Source of the DNA: Ascarosepion bandense | Taxonomy: Eukaryota; Mollusca; Cephalopoda; Sepiida; Sepiidae | Direction of reading: 5' to 3' | Length of the DNA stretch: 64,000 nt | Assembly: GCA_037127315.1 (NCBI GenBank) | Contig: JBBBDQ010000310.1 | Location: forward strand, 1,249,001 to 1,313,000 | Part shown: positions 35,388-46,429 of the stretch, piece after piece | Numbering within the stretch: the stretch's first letter is position 1 | Layout of the letters: the number at the start of each line of letters is the position of its first letter | Position numbers and translations under genes: made by a program | The notes under the pieces: generated by a model | What the model saw: the letters and a program-made list of their open reading frames with translations, nothing else | Told to the model about the DNA's origin: nothing | Database searches by the model: none

Positions 35388-38300
35388 TTCTCTCTGCCAT
35401 GTCCCTTCAGGATGTAGGCGATCATGGCCTTCCATGTCTCCCTATCCCTGGTGGCTCTTAGCAAGTTTTCTCCTTTACCCCGTCCAAACCCTGCTCTGTC
35501 ATCTACTTGCTCTAGCTTGTCATGTGTGTTACTTGCTGCTTCCCCCTATCAGACCTGTGAGTATTAGATTCTCTTAGCCCTTCTTCCTCATTACATGTCT
35601 CAGGAACTTTAGCTTTTTTTTCTTGATGCTCAGTATTAATTTCCTTTTCTTCATTTCCATCCTTTCCAAAACCTCATCATTGCTCACATGCTCGATCCAT
35701 GATACCAGCAGTATCCTTCTGTAAAACTACATTTCAGTTGCTTCAAGTTTTTCCTTCATCTTTGATGATATTGTCCAGCATTCACTGCCATACTGAAGAA
35801 CAGACATTACATAGCAATCCAGTACTTTCCACTCTTAATACTCTACTCAGCTTCTGGAATGCATCCTTCGCCATGCCAATTCACCTTCGGATCTCAGTGT
35901 TGCACTTTCCGTCTTCTCTTAGAACACTTCCCAGGTATTTAAATTTTTTTTTCCTACCTGTAATTGCTATTTTGAGCTCCTCTGTTTGCTGATGAACACA
36001 CATTCAGTTTTCCTGTAGTTTATTTGTAGTCCTTTCTTCCAACTTTCTTCAGGTAACTTCTTTAGGAAGTTTTGTGGTTTCCTTTCTGTGTCTGCTATCA
36101 GCGCTGTATCATCTGCATATCCTATATTATTCAGATTGTGGTCGTTGATGACGAATCCTGGCATAACTTCTAGGGTCTTCATAATAGTCTAACTGTACAA
36201 GTTGAATCTGGTGAAAAGACACATCCTTGTCTTACGCCCATTTCTATCTTTGCATATTTGCTGAATTCATTTCCTGTCCGTATCCAGGCTGTTTGCTGCC
36301 AGTAGAGGTTCTTGATAACTGTAATGTCTTTTCCAAATATGCCAAGGTTGCTGAGCATTGCTATCAATTCTTTGTAGTGTACTTTGTCGAATGCCTTTGC
36401 ATAGTCTATAAAACATAGGTAGACGTCTTTTTTTAATTTGTATGACCCTTTCTCATAGCATCCCAAGCATAAATATTGCATTCCTTATTCCTGTGTCCTT
36501 GACAAAAATGCACTGTTCTTGTTTTATTTCTGGCTTGATTCTGCTTTGCACTCTATTCATCAGGATTTAGATTATGAGTTTTGTTATGTGGCTTGTGAAA
36601 CTGATTGTTTGGTAGAGTTCTCATTCATTTGCACCTGGCTTCTTAGTCAGAGCTATGAAAATTGTCTGGTATTACATGACTTTTAGATTTCATGAATTAT
36701 TTCTGTAATTATCTAAGGCTGTCAGCATCTCTATTACAATACCGGCTGCTTTGTTTCTATTAAGTTTGGCCATTGCAGCTTTCACTTCGGGTTTTTAATA
36801 TTTCCAGTCTGTCAGCATCTTTGTTTATTGTCAGTTGCTCTCTCTTGTCATGGAAGAGATCTTTTATATATTCTTCCCATTGCTAGAGTATTTCCTCTTT
36901 CTCTAATAAGATCATTCCATTCTTGGATTTTATATATCCTGTTGATGAGCATGTTCTTTGTCCTGTTAGTTCCCTTGTTTCTTTATGCTTGTCTCCTTTA
37001 TTAGTCTTGCTCAATCTCTCTACTTCTGCACAATTGTTGTTAAGCCATTCCTTTTTAACCTCTCTGCACTTTGTCCTTATTTCCTTGTGTACTTTCTTGT
37101 ATTCCATTTCATGTCTTGGCATAGTTTTCCATCTCCTTTGCATCATGTCAAGGATCTCTTCAGTCATCCACTCGTTTTTTTTTTTTTCTTCTGTAGCCAG
37201 CTGATTTCCTTTGGGACAATGTTGTTTGCTGATGTCACTAGTGCTTCCTTTACTGTGTCTCATTTCATGTTTCCATTTCCCATTTGTTGTTTGTATTTTT
37301 TCTCACACTGTCAGTGTATTTTTTCTGCAGGTTGAGGTCATTCACGAGTGTGTTATACTGCAGTCCCTGAAGTTTTACCCTTAGTTTGCAGATGACTGAG
37401 AGGTGGTCACTTCCACAGTTGGCACTTGGATAGATTTTGCATTTAACCACCATGTTCCGGAATCTCCTGTTTATTGTTATATATTTGATGTGGTTTTTCG
37501 TGTTGCTTCCTGGGCTTTTCAATGTTTATAGGCATCTTCGGTGTTCTTGAAGGCAGGTGTTGGTTATTACCTGGTCATTTGCTGTACACCATTAGACCTA
37601 TTTTTTCCCCCTCGATCGTTGCAGATTCCTAATTCAAAATTGCCAGTTGTCTCCACTTACCTGTTCTTACCTACCTTGGCATTCAAGTCTCCATGATGAT
37701 TCTAATTTCTTGGGTTTTACACTGGGCTTTGGTATTGTCTAGTATGAAGTAGAAAGATTCTATTTCTTCCTTGTGCTTTGCATTGTTGGTGCATAGATTA
37801 CTATAACAGCTATGTTGAAGGATCACCCTTATCAGTTTGACCAAGAGAACTCTTCAGATAACTGGCAGTATCCCAAAACACATTTCTTCATTTCTTCTTC
37901 CAGTATTAAGCCAATTCCCTTTTCGTTATTTTTACCTAATGCCTATATTATCCTCTGGTTGTCATTGCTGAAGTCTCCATTGTTAGGCCATCTAGTTTTG
38001 CATATTCCCAGAATATTGATGTTCAATCTGCTCATCTCCAGTTTGAAATTCATGAATTGACTACAGTTGTTCAGTGTCCTGATACTCCATATTCTTAGGG
38101 TAAATTTTCTTTGTTGCACACAGTCACAAGGTAACAGTCCAGAGAAACCTGTTGCTCATGTTGTTCCGGGTGAGGGACAAGCTTCAAAGAAATGTGTCCC
38201 CTTTACGCCATTGGTGCTAACAGTCACTGGATGACACCTGTTGCTCCCCGTCAGTTCTTATTGGGCGAGGAGTTACTTCTAAAGGAAGTAGCTCTCTTCA

Positions 38301-38525
38301 CACCATTAGTTTCATATATCGATTATTCAAGGCCATGATTAGTCTTGGGAATGATAGTGGATTGGTATCCCACTACCTTCTCCATGGTGATTTATCGGGA
38401 CACCGCCTCTAGTTAGCTGGCCATTGACTCATTTAGAGTTCTTGTTTTTTGTCCACAATGGGTTGCTGACATCCTGTCTCGCTGACAAGCCTGTGAATGT
38501 TAACCAGTTTAGTTGCTGGTGTTCC
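35388..38525 (-). mobile_element. RTE-type LINE, second long copy, heavily decayed
   Basis: This minus-strand copy aligns over its whole length with 990-4256. The 3' block (catgtcccttcaggatgtag) is at 35398, the C-terminal region at about 35600-35960, RT at 35967-36481 in two frames (YADDTALIAD, then VYLCFIDYAKAFDKV and GVRQGCVFSPD), the linker at 36883-37263, the endonuclease end at 37265-37522 (ANCGSDHLSV), and the leader with tagttagctggccattgact near 38409. An A run at 38528 adjoins the 5' leader. It has more frameshifts and deletions than the first copy, including loss of part of the RT fingers near 36600-36760. Confidence 0.87.
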
Positions 38526-39057
38526 GACAAAAAAAAAAAAAAATTATACATACCTGTATCAATCTACTTCACTAGTTGTATGTATTTATGGGAACGTGTT
38601 AGTAGAGAAAAGTGGGTGGGTAGGCAGGCAATGTGTATTATTAAATTGCAACTTCACTAAGTTTGTATATGCAGGGAATCCAGCTTCAGTTTGAAGGCTT
38701 CAAATGAAATGTACCAAGTGGCCATTTCACTTTTTCTTCAGTTTCTTTCAACATTCAAAGCTGGATAGTTAAAGCTTGTCTTTTTTTACATAAATGCACA
38801 AGAGACAAAAAGAGTGAAGTAGAGGTAGTGTTGCAGAGAGAGAGAGACGGTGCAAGAGAGGAGCAGCTTGCCACAGGCTTTACTGTGGCTAGAATCATCC
38901 TTAGAACTTCAAAGAAAATTTAGTTTTATTGGTGTTAAAATGTCTACCCTTTGTATATTAAACAATGCATGAGAAAGAAATTAGTGTATTAAATAATTTT
39001 ATTACAAGGAGGAAAGAAATAGTTAAAGAAATTTACTAAGTTTTAACTTAAAGTAAG
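38526..39057. other. Spacer
   Basis: AT-rich sequence with a short GA-rich run near 38836-38848; no gene seen. Confidence 0.45.
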
Positions 39058-39245
39058 GAGGTCTCCTACTGGTACTGTAGTGTAGAGGACTTGGGCTGTC
39101 AAACAAGAGGGGAATAAATCCCCTTACGAAATGTTAAATTGGGTTATGTCATTTTTTGGTCACCATACTTCCAGATGTGTGAACTGATTTATGACACAGG
39201 TTATCATTGCCTACTTGAAAGGTCAATGAGTCAGATCTTTCTGGG
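39058..39245 (+). mobile_element. Possible decayed tRNA-derived SINE
   Basis: The text ctggtactgtagtgtagagg is arranged like a tRNA A-box head (TGGxxxxxTAGTGG type), and gaggggaataaatcccc about 30 bases later like a worn B box. The body that follows shows no match to the other SINE in the window. It is an inference from box spacing only. Confidence 0.35.
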
Positions 39246-39593
39246 TAAGTAATATTTTTATTCTAAATTTCATCCCATAAACAATATTTGTTTCAAATCA
39301 GATTAATTTAACTTTAAATTTGCTAATTTTCCAAAATTAACATGTGAGAGATGTATATTTTATTTTTGCAAGATTTTTAAAACTGAGAATTAACTTTAGT
39401 TTACAAATCTGTTTATCACCCAAAAATGACCGAAAATTTTTTTTTATGATTTTAAAAATCTCAAAATTTTAGATACCAATCAATATAATTTCTGTTTGTA
39501 ATATACCTGAGTATTTTGCTTACTGGAAATAGTAAATTTAATCATTTACTTTCAATTAAGCTAAAATTAAAGTTTCACAAAAGTGTTATTTTT

Positions 39594-39743
39594 AAAAGTT
39601 CAGTTTAAAACTTAGGTATCAATAATGAGTGGAGGTACCTACTTTAGAGTAACTTTCATATGCATGTTCCTGGAAGTTGCAAGAAAATAATCTACAGACA
39701 GTGAAGAAAGGAAAGTGTAACCTTCGCCTCTCAGTCCCACACT
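39594..39743 (+). repeat. 150-bp direct repeat, left copy
   Basis: This is collinear without gaps to 41226-41375, with about 14 substitutions by eye. It covers the region just upstream of, and possibly including, the first codons of the pogo-like transposase remnant. Confidence 0.9.
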
Positions 39744-41030
39744 GGCCTGAAATTGAAGAGGAAATTAAAATGTGGGTTGTTGAAAATGAGGAGTACAGGC
39801 AAAATTGTTATTACGAAAATGATAAAGAATGAGGTTAGAAGATTATTGAACAAAAAGAGGATTCAAAACTTGATAGGAACGGAAGGATGGTGTTATTGTT
39901 TTATGAAACGGGAAGAAAAACATCAATTGTGTAAAGAATGCCAACTGACTATTAACAAATAGTAAAGTTCTGTAAATTTGTTATACATGCTTGAAAAAGA
40001 ACTCCTTTTGGACTAGGTTAGATAGGAAATATGGTTGAAGTCCCACTAACGTTTGATATTCTATCAAACAAAACTGCGAGTAGTAAGGGATCCAACACAA
40101 TTACTATGAAAACCGCAAATCATGAGAAGTGCCCATTCTATGATAGTTCTTGTATTTTGTGCTAATGGCATAAAATTTCCTCCTTTTCTGATTTTTAAGA
40201 GTAAAACTATACCAAAAGTTGTGAATGTTCATCCAGAATGCTGGATAGACAAAGCTGGTCTACAGTTATGGCTACAAGCTGTATGGGAAAGATGTCCTGG
40301 TGGACTACTACAAAAGTCCTCCCTTCTGGTTTGGGATCAGTTTCGAGCACAAAGGACTCAATCCATTTAAAAGAAAGTGGCAGAATTGAAGATAGCAGTT
40401 ATTCCTGGTGGACTAATGAGCCAGTTTGCAACCTCCGAATGTGTCTTTGAATAAACCATTCAAGCAAAACATGAAAGAGCAATGGAACACGTGAATGGCA
40501 TTGTCTGATCACAACCTTACACTTACAGAAAGAATAAAAATCCAACTTTACAATAAGTCTGTGAAGCAAGCTTGGGATAATATTAGGCCAGAAATTGTGA
40601 AATATTTTAAAAAGTGTGGCATTAGCTATGCTCTCAATGAAATGCAAGATACTGCATTGTTTAATGATGATGATAGTTGTATTAAAAATGAGTATCAAAG
40701 TTTTGATAACGAAGATGATAAATTTTATGGATTTGAAGATGAATAAAATTTCAATGGTAATTGTACTATTTTTCTCAATTATAATAAGTGCTTGATTTTT
40801 ATTTTTTCTTACACTTGGTTATAATAAAGTTTTTATAGGCTACTGTTCATTTTTTTTTCTTATTATTTGTTTGTTTAATTGTAATCATAGCTTGTTTAAC
40901 CAAAATCATTCCTCATAAATATAGCCTAGGCTGTACCATTTACTACTAATTTTACTAATTACTAATTTTTTTTCTTGAGTTGCCCTCCTGAAATTGGGGT
41001 GTGTTTTTATACACCATCAAATATGGTATA
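39690..41030 (+). mobile_element. pogo/Tigger-type DNA transposon, decayed
   Basis: The coding remnant at 39740-40746 is followed by a 3' end resembling Tigger termini (attggggtgtgtttttatac, then accatcaaatatggtata at about 40994-41031). A clear matching left inverted repeat was not found, so the left boundary is uncertain and the right boundary approximate. Confidence 0.7.
39740..40746 (+). pseudogene. pogo/Tigger-type transposase, inactivated
   Basis: The pieces read in order on the + strand are: PHWPEIEEEIKMWVVENEE and GTEGWCYCFMKR (CENP-B-type helix-turn-helix DNA-binding domain, about 39740-39920), GNMVEVPLTFDILSNKTASS (about 40024-40084), NGIKFPPFLIFKSKTIPK and LLVWDQFRAQRT (DDE domain, 40122-40370), and KKCGISYALNEMQDTALF near the C-terminus (40495-40746). 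In the family the first catalytic Asp sits in NMDExP; here the codon is GTT (Val). The second, in VWDQF, is kept. At least three frameshifts or stops separate the pieces. Confidence 0.83.
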
Positions 41031-41225
41031 TTTACCAACAAAGATAAAAAAAATAAGTAACCTGTTTACCTGCTACAGTAATTTTATAACTGAAAATTCT
41101 GTCATCTGGTCTTTTTTGTTGATAAATATGTAGTATCTATTTTTGTCAGTTCAGTATATTTTATTCAGATTATCAAATAGTCAAACAAAATACTATATTT
41201 TATGTAGAAAACAATATTTATTTTG

Positions 41226-41375
41226 AAAAGTTCAATTTAAAACTTAGGTATTGAAAATGAGTAGAGGTACCTACTTTAGAGTAAATTTTATATGCCTGTT
41301 TCTGGCAGTTGCAAGAAAATAATCTACAGGCAGTGAAGAAAGGAAACTGTAACCTTTGCCTCTCAGCCCCACACT
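41226..41375 (+). repeat. 150-bp direct repeat, right copy
   Basis: This is the second copy, 1632 bp downstream of the first and outside the apparent 3' end of the transposon. Beyond 41375 the similarity stops sharply (ttttatgttgcac versus ggcctgaaattga). Confidence 0.9.
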
Positions 41376-42060
41376 TTTTATGTTGCACTGGAATCTCCTT
41401 TTTGAAATTAGGAAAAAAAAACAACTTTATTTTTATATTATTACAGATAGAAGAGGGAAGTATGACAATGTCCAAATACATTAACATCTGAAATATCTTA
41501 TATTCATTTGAAAGATAAAATATTTTGAAATTATATTTAATTTTCTCTCAGAATTTTAGCTTGAATTTCTATTTTCATTTTATAATTTGTTTTTTTATAA
41601 TTTGTTTTTTTGTAATTTTTTTTTTTTTCCAGATAGTTCAGGTTTAAAGAATTCCAATTTGAATGCATGAGTAAAAATCAAAGTAACACATTAGATTTAC
41701 TTCAAATTGTCATTAAAATAATTTGCTATCATTTGTTCAGTAAAGAAAAGATGTCATCATTATGACATTTTCACAGGTTTATTACAGTATTTTTTTCATT
41801 TAACTATTTTAAAAACTGAAGGTAAGATATTTGACTTTACTATTTTGCTTTCTACCAAAATATATATTATTAATGACTTTTAAACTTAATTTTTTAGTCA
41901 TAAGTTTACTTTCAAACTTTTTTTTTTTTCATGTTAATTTAAATTTTGTTTGAATAATAAAATTCACCAATGTAGGTTAATGCTGTCCTTGGAAGCTATT
42001 TTATTAATGCATTGTCATTTTACAAGTTTATTGTATTTTCTAATTCACTTTAAGTTTAGT
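41376..42060. other. AT-rich spacer
   Basis: T-rich runs lie near 41588-41628; nothing coding. Confidence 0.45.
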
Positions 42061-42345
42061 GTATATGTAGCACGTTATGCCCGGGGCTGGCTTGTTGATT
42101 GTGACGCTCGTTCCTGTCGACGGTCATGACGATCCCAGTTGTGACACTGTTGGCCGGTGTGTTCGGTCATTGTTGTTGGTTGTGGTGATCTTGTCCAATG
42201 ATGTTGTCACAAAAGCTGGTTTACAAGATGTCTATTTCAACAATGTGCCACTGTCCCACGTTGTGAATTGATCCCAGAGGTCGTGTCGTGCAATTTTAGT
42301 AGTCGCCTTGCTATCAGAGCCAGTCCGGAAATGGTGCACACTTGT
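42061..42345. other. GC-rich, CpG-containing island of unknown identity
   Basis: This block of about 285 bp is far richer in G, C and CpG (gttatgcccggggctggctt; cctgtcgacggtcatgacga) than anything around it. Its longest frame (63 residues at 42077-42271) shows no recognised domain and no coiled-coil character, so it is not a CCDC6 first exon. It may be the leader of the LTR-like segment to its right. Confidence 0.4.
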
Positions 42346-42851
42346 GGTTAAAAAAAAATAAATACGGCACCCCCCCTCCCCTAAAAAAAAAAAAATTAAT
42401 AAAATAAATGAATAAGGTTGAACACGCCTGGAGAGTTATGAAGAACGTCTTTATATAATAAAAAAAAAAAAAAATTTTTTTTTTTTTTTTTTACAGAAGC
42501 ACTTGTCGGAATTTTGGTTTACAACAGTTCATTCATTTAAAAATCTCAGAGCTTTTGATCTTTAAATAAAAATGTCTTTTCTAAGTTTTGTTAAAGTAGA
42601 CAGAGCTCTTCAAATTTTCACGAAAGTCTTTTCCATTTTCTTTAAAATTGGAGCTGTTTTCTAGATGATGTTAAAAAAATAACAAAGTTCTTTCGTGTCC
42701 TTATTGGAGTTTAATGGAGCTTACTGAAGTTGAGTGAATGAGGAATCAGAATTTTCGATTCTCCTGTGATTAAAAAAAAAAAGCCATAAGTTCTATGGTA
42801 AGCGACTAGCCGTGGGTTATGGCTTCCCAGTTGGGAACCTTTTTCCACAGT

Positions 42852-43412
42852 TGTTACATTCCAACTGATAACTACTCAACTAACTTAAACTGACTTTTTC
42901 TCGTTGAGTCTCTATTTTTATAACCCTTTTCAATCACCTTGGGAGATCTAGCCGACTCGAAGCCTTTGGCCAATGAAATCATTTTCTGCCCACTTGATCT
43001 GCGGAAGGGGTTAGCTGGACAAATGAGATATTGCCAGCTCACATCATTTCCAATTTCCCACAAACTTCTGTTCTTAGGAAATATCTGTTGAGCGACTTTA
43101 ACCCCGCCTGACCCCATCAAACCAACTCTGACACTTTGTTTTGGCTACTACAATTTTATCTTTACCAAAAAATATCCGCTTCAAACACGAAAGAAGAAAA
43201 CTTATATTTTTCCCTTTTCTTTCCAAAAAATAATTAAATTTTATATTCCCCGGATTTTAGAAGTACATGATAGTATTAAAATAATTTTTTACATAAGCTC
43301 ACATCGCGAATTACAATAAAGCCTAACCAATAATACTACTAATATTAATTCCTCTCTCTCCGCTGTATTAAACCAACAAAAGAAAGCATCCCCTGCGGGA
43401 GATAGTGTCACA
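42852..43412 (-). mobile_element. Candidate LTR (fragment of an LTR element)
   Basis: Read on the minus strand the segment runs from TGTGACACTATCTCCCGC to GGAATGTAACA, giving the TG...CA ends and short inverted TGTNACA termini of an LTR. A TATAAAAATAG box lies internally near 42912-42922 followed by gagactcaacg. No matching second LTR or target duplication is present in the window, so this could be one LTR plus part of a leader (42061-42851) of a truncated element. A shorter alternative ends at 43152 (TGTAGTAGCC start). Confidence 0.4.
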
Positions 43413-43589
43413 TATGTATAGAATCTATCAATTGCCACTTGTTTTTTGTTTTTTTTAAATAACAATGTTGTTGCTTATACTAGCCATTATTTATAGGCTA
43501 GCAAAAGAAGAGTAAAGGTTTGTATTTTTTTTATTTTTATGGTCAATATCTCTAGAATACTCAGAAAACCAATTCTTCCTTGCACCCTT

Positions 43590-43985
43590 CTATCCCAGTT
43601 TGTATGGGCTGCTGTTATGTACCCAGGGTAGTTTTTTACACAGTAGGATACTGCTTATGCTGACTGTTTCTTGTGCATATGTCTCTGGGTCACCTTTAAT
43701 GACTTGTTGTGTTGTAGGCAGCAGATGATCCTTTTTCTTTACACTATATGGGTGGTATGAGATGAAGTTCAAGTATTGTTTGGTGAATGTTGACTTGCAG
43801 TATATGGATGTCTTGAATCCATGCTCTGTTTGAGATATTAGTACATCCGGGAATGCTAATAGTTCTTTTCTCTCTCCATTGTAAGCTGTATTGATGGTCA
43901 TTGAGTTCTCATGGTCCTGTAATAGCTGGACTTCTTCTTGATGAGGACCAGAGTATGAAGGTGTCATCTACATCTCTCAGCCCTA
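43590..43985 (-). mobile_element. Penelope-like element fragment (RT palm and downstream)
   Basis: On the minus strand DVDDTFILW, encoded at 43957-43974 and just beyond, is the YxDDT palm box of Penelope-like RT. The frame at 43590-43967 follows with PHQEEVQLLQDHENSM, then LLAFPDVLISQTEHGFKTSI and KSTFTKQYLNFISYHP, which match the order of motifs after the palm (LPFLDV, then YRKxTxTxxYL). One frameshift separates the two parts. The N-terminal RT and the GIY-YIG nuclease are missing. Confidence 0.8.
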
Positions 43986-46429
43986 GAGTTGGTTTTAGTT
44001 ATGTTGATTCTAATGCTATTTCCTCAAAGTATTCTACATTCAGTTGAAAATTCTACTATATGTCACCTGAAGAAGGTTGGAGCATACAATGACCAAAATG
44101 TCATGAATTTAGCAATAAAGATAAAATCAACAGTTCAAACAATGTAAATAGTCTATTTGTGTGATTGAATTTTGGACAAGCATACTTTTAAATCTTCCAA
44201 GGATTCTAGCAATGATCAATTTTTGTTTTTAATATTGTTTATTGAAGAAATATTGTTATTGCTTTGCATAAATATGATGCTGGGAGCAGAAGTATTTCTA
44301 ATGTGTTTTTTTTTTTCTTTCTTTAGTAATGTCTGTAACTTGCTTCAATATTTGTAATCACTTTATATATAATGTACATGTTTATTTTATTTTAATGATG
44401 ATATACTGATATAACCAATTTTAGGAGGTTTTAATTTTGATATGTACACTTATTATTCTTTGGACTTCACTCGAAAATAATTACTGACCTTAAGTGTTGG
44501 AAGCACACCTTACTTTCATGGTATACTGGTTGAAAATCACTGCACTAGAGGGAGTAATCAGTAGTAAACTTAATTAAATTCTACTGTTGAGTTAAAATCA
44601 ATTCAGATTTTACCCTTTCCAATTGTAGTAATAAACTTCAAGCAGTCGTAAAAGGGAGGACTGTGTGTGCCTAAATATGTATAAGATTTTTACAAAGATG
44701 GTTTGAAATGACTTTAACAATAAGAAAACTTTAAATTGCAATAACCACCACTTTATAAAATATGAAAGTGCAGTTTTTGAACAAGATAAAAATTAAGATG
44801 TGCAGGGAGTCTTTAAGTTACTATCTCAAGGGATCATGAAATAGTATACTTATATAACTGATTAAAATACATTGTAAAGAATAAATTGTGTACATACAGT
44901 CAATGAAATCTTTGGTAAACAGCTAAAGCTGTCAGAACTCATTAAAACTCTGCTAATATGCTATTGCAATGTTTGATAACTCTTCTACAGCAAATATTCT
45001 TGTTGATTTCTGTAATTGCATAAGAAAGCTTCCTTTATAGAGTTAATTTGTTTTAATGTTAGGAATGACACATCCTTTGTTCGCTAATATGATATATAAG
45101 GTGTATATCATACTTGCCTACTCGCCTATAGCACTTAAAAACTAGTGAGTTATGTCTATTGTTTCGCACTGTTTGGATGTTCTTATTGCCAACTTGATGG
45201 CTGCTTATAGAAGACCAAATTCTCCTAGATAAATATGTGGTAAGTCTGACTCTTTCATTACATTAGTATATGGTCACTATTTGGTCAGTCTTCAATTCAT
45301 TCATGTAAGCAGCATATATAGACAACAGAGGTTCTGCTGTTGTCTTCATTAAGTCAAATTGTCTTTGTGAAACCCTGGTTAATCTGTCTTTTAAGCTTTG
45401 GTTTAATACGACTAACATTGTATTCACAGATGACTCTTGAACCCTTGATTTTACTTAGGCTCCACCTCCATGTTAGCATTTCACTTGTTGCCTTAGTACA
45501 TATCCTTACTTTGCTAGTCAAAGTAAATATGATATCAAATGATACACATACAAGGAGTTGGCTTGTAAATGTAAATCTTTGGCCTGCCATGGAAGGGTCA
45601 AGTTGATGCTTTTCTGTTTAGTCTCCAGTTCAGCCAGATTAATACATTGGTCATCACAACCAGCACCCATTTTGCAATACATATATATATATATATATAT
45701 ATATACACTCTTCTCCAACATAACTCCTATGATCATGGTCTTCCAGCCATTCTGGGTCTTTACCTGTCAGGCCAGCAGGGTCAACATCACTTTTACATGT
45801 ATTGCTGACAAAACTTTTATTAATGCAAATATTAAATGTATCCTGACATTGCTTTTTTGGTTGCCTGCTCCAGAGATAGTCCAGTACCAATGATTGACTT
45901 CTACAGTATCACATTCAATCCAATGTATAATCTTGTTAGGCAGTATCTCCTCCCAGAGAATATCACCATCTAGTACAGCCTTAGCGATTCATACTCTCTC
46001 ACCTAAGGTAAGGTACTCTAAGATCCAACAAAGATTAGATTCTTTCTGATGCCATTGCAAACTGTGTTAACTGTAAACACATCTTCATATCTGTTGATCA
46101 GAATAGTCTGATTTTACACTTTTTTCCCCCCAAAATTAACTTTGGACAAGTCTAGATAGTTGTGATTTATTGAGATAAAAATTCACACTAAATATTAGAT
46201 TCTTAACTTTAAACTCTTTTTGAAGAAATGCAATCAAAAATGGGTATTAAAAATGTTTAAAAAGCCATTCATTTTGGCAATATTTGAATGAAAAATGTTA
46301 TTCCTATTCCAGCAGTAAACAAAGTTTGCTATTTTAATAAATAAATTTTATCTTACATGAAAAATAATTCAATCCAAATATTTATATAATCATATTATCA
46401 CTCTTTTCAGTGTAAGAGCCTTTAAAAAA
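43986..46429. other. Spacer with a (TA)n run and unassigned blocks
   Basis: At 44066-44103 the motif cctgaagaaggttggagcat with gaccaaaatg repeats the one at 15602. (TA)n lies at 45679-45706. The block 45340-46010 has several overlapping open frames of 70-110 residues on both strands and is less AT-rich, so it may be a repeat; I cannot name it. Confidence 0.35.

Noticed and set aside
39058..39245. A tRNA gene
   Set aside because: Box-like words exist, but no acceptor stem or cloverleaf can be formed; at most a SINE head.
42077..42271. A 64-codon + strand frame in the GC-rich block as a CCDC6 first exon
   Set aside because: The translation is hydrophobic and Val-rich with no Glu/Lys/Gln heptads, and no donor in the right phase leads to the 56397 exon. 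CCDC6 exon 1 ends in a coiled coil.
45518..45893. Overlapping frames on both strands (72-111 residues)
   Set aside because: They run through a (TA)n repeat (YIYIYI) and overlap on opposite strands. No domain is recognisable, so no gene is called.
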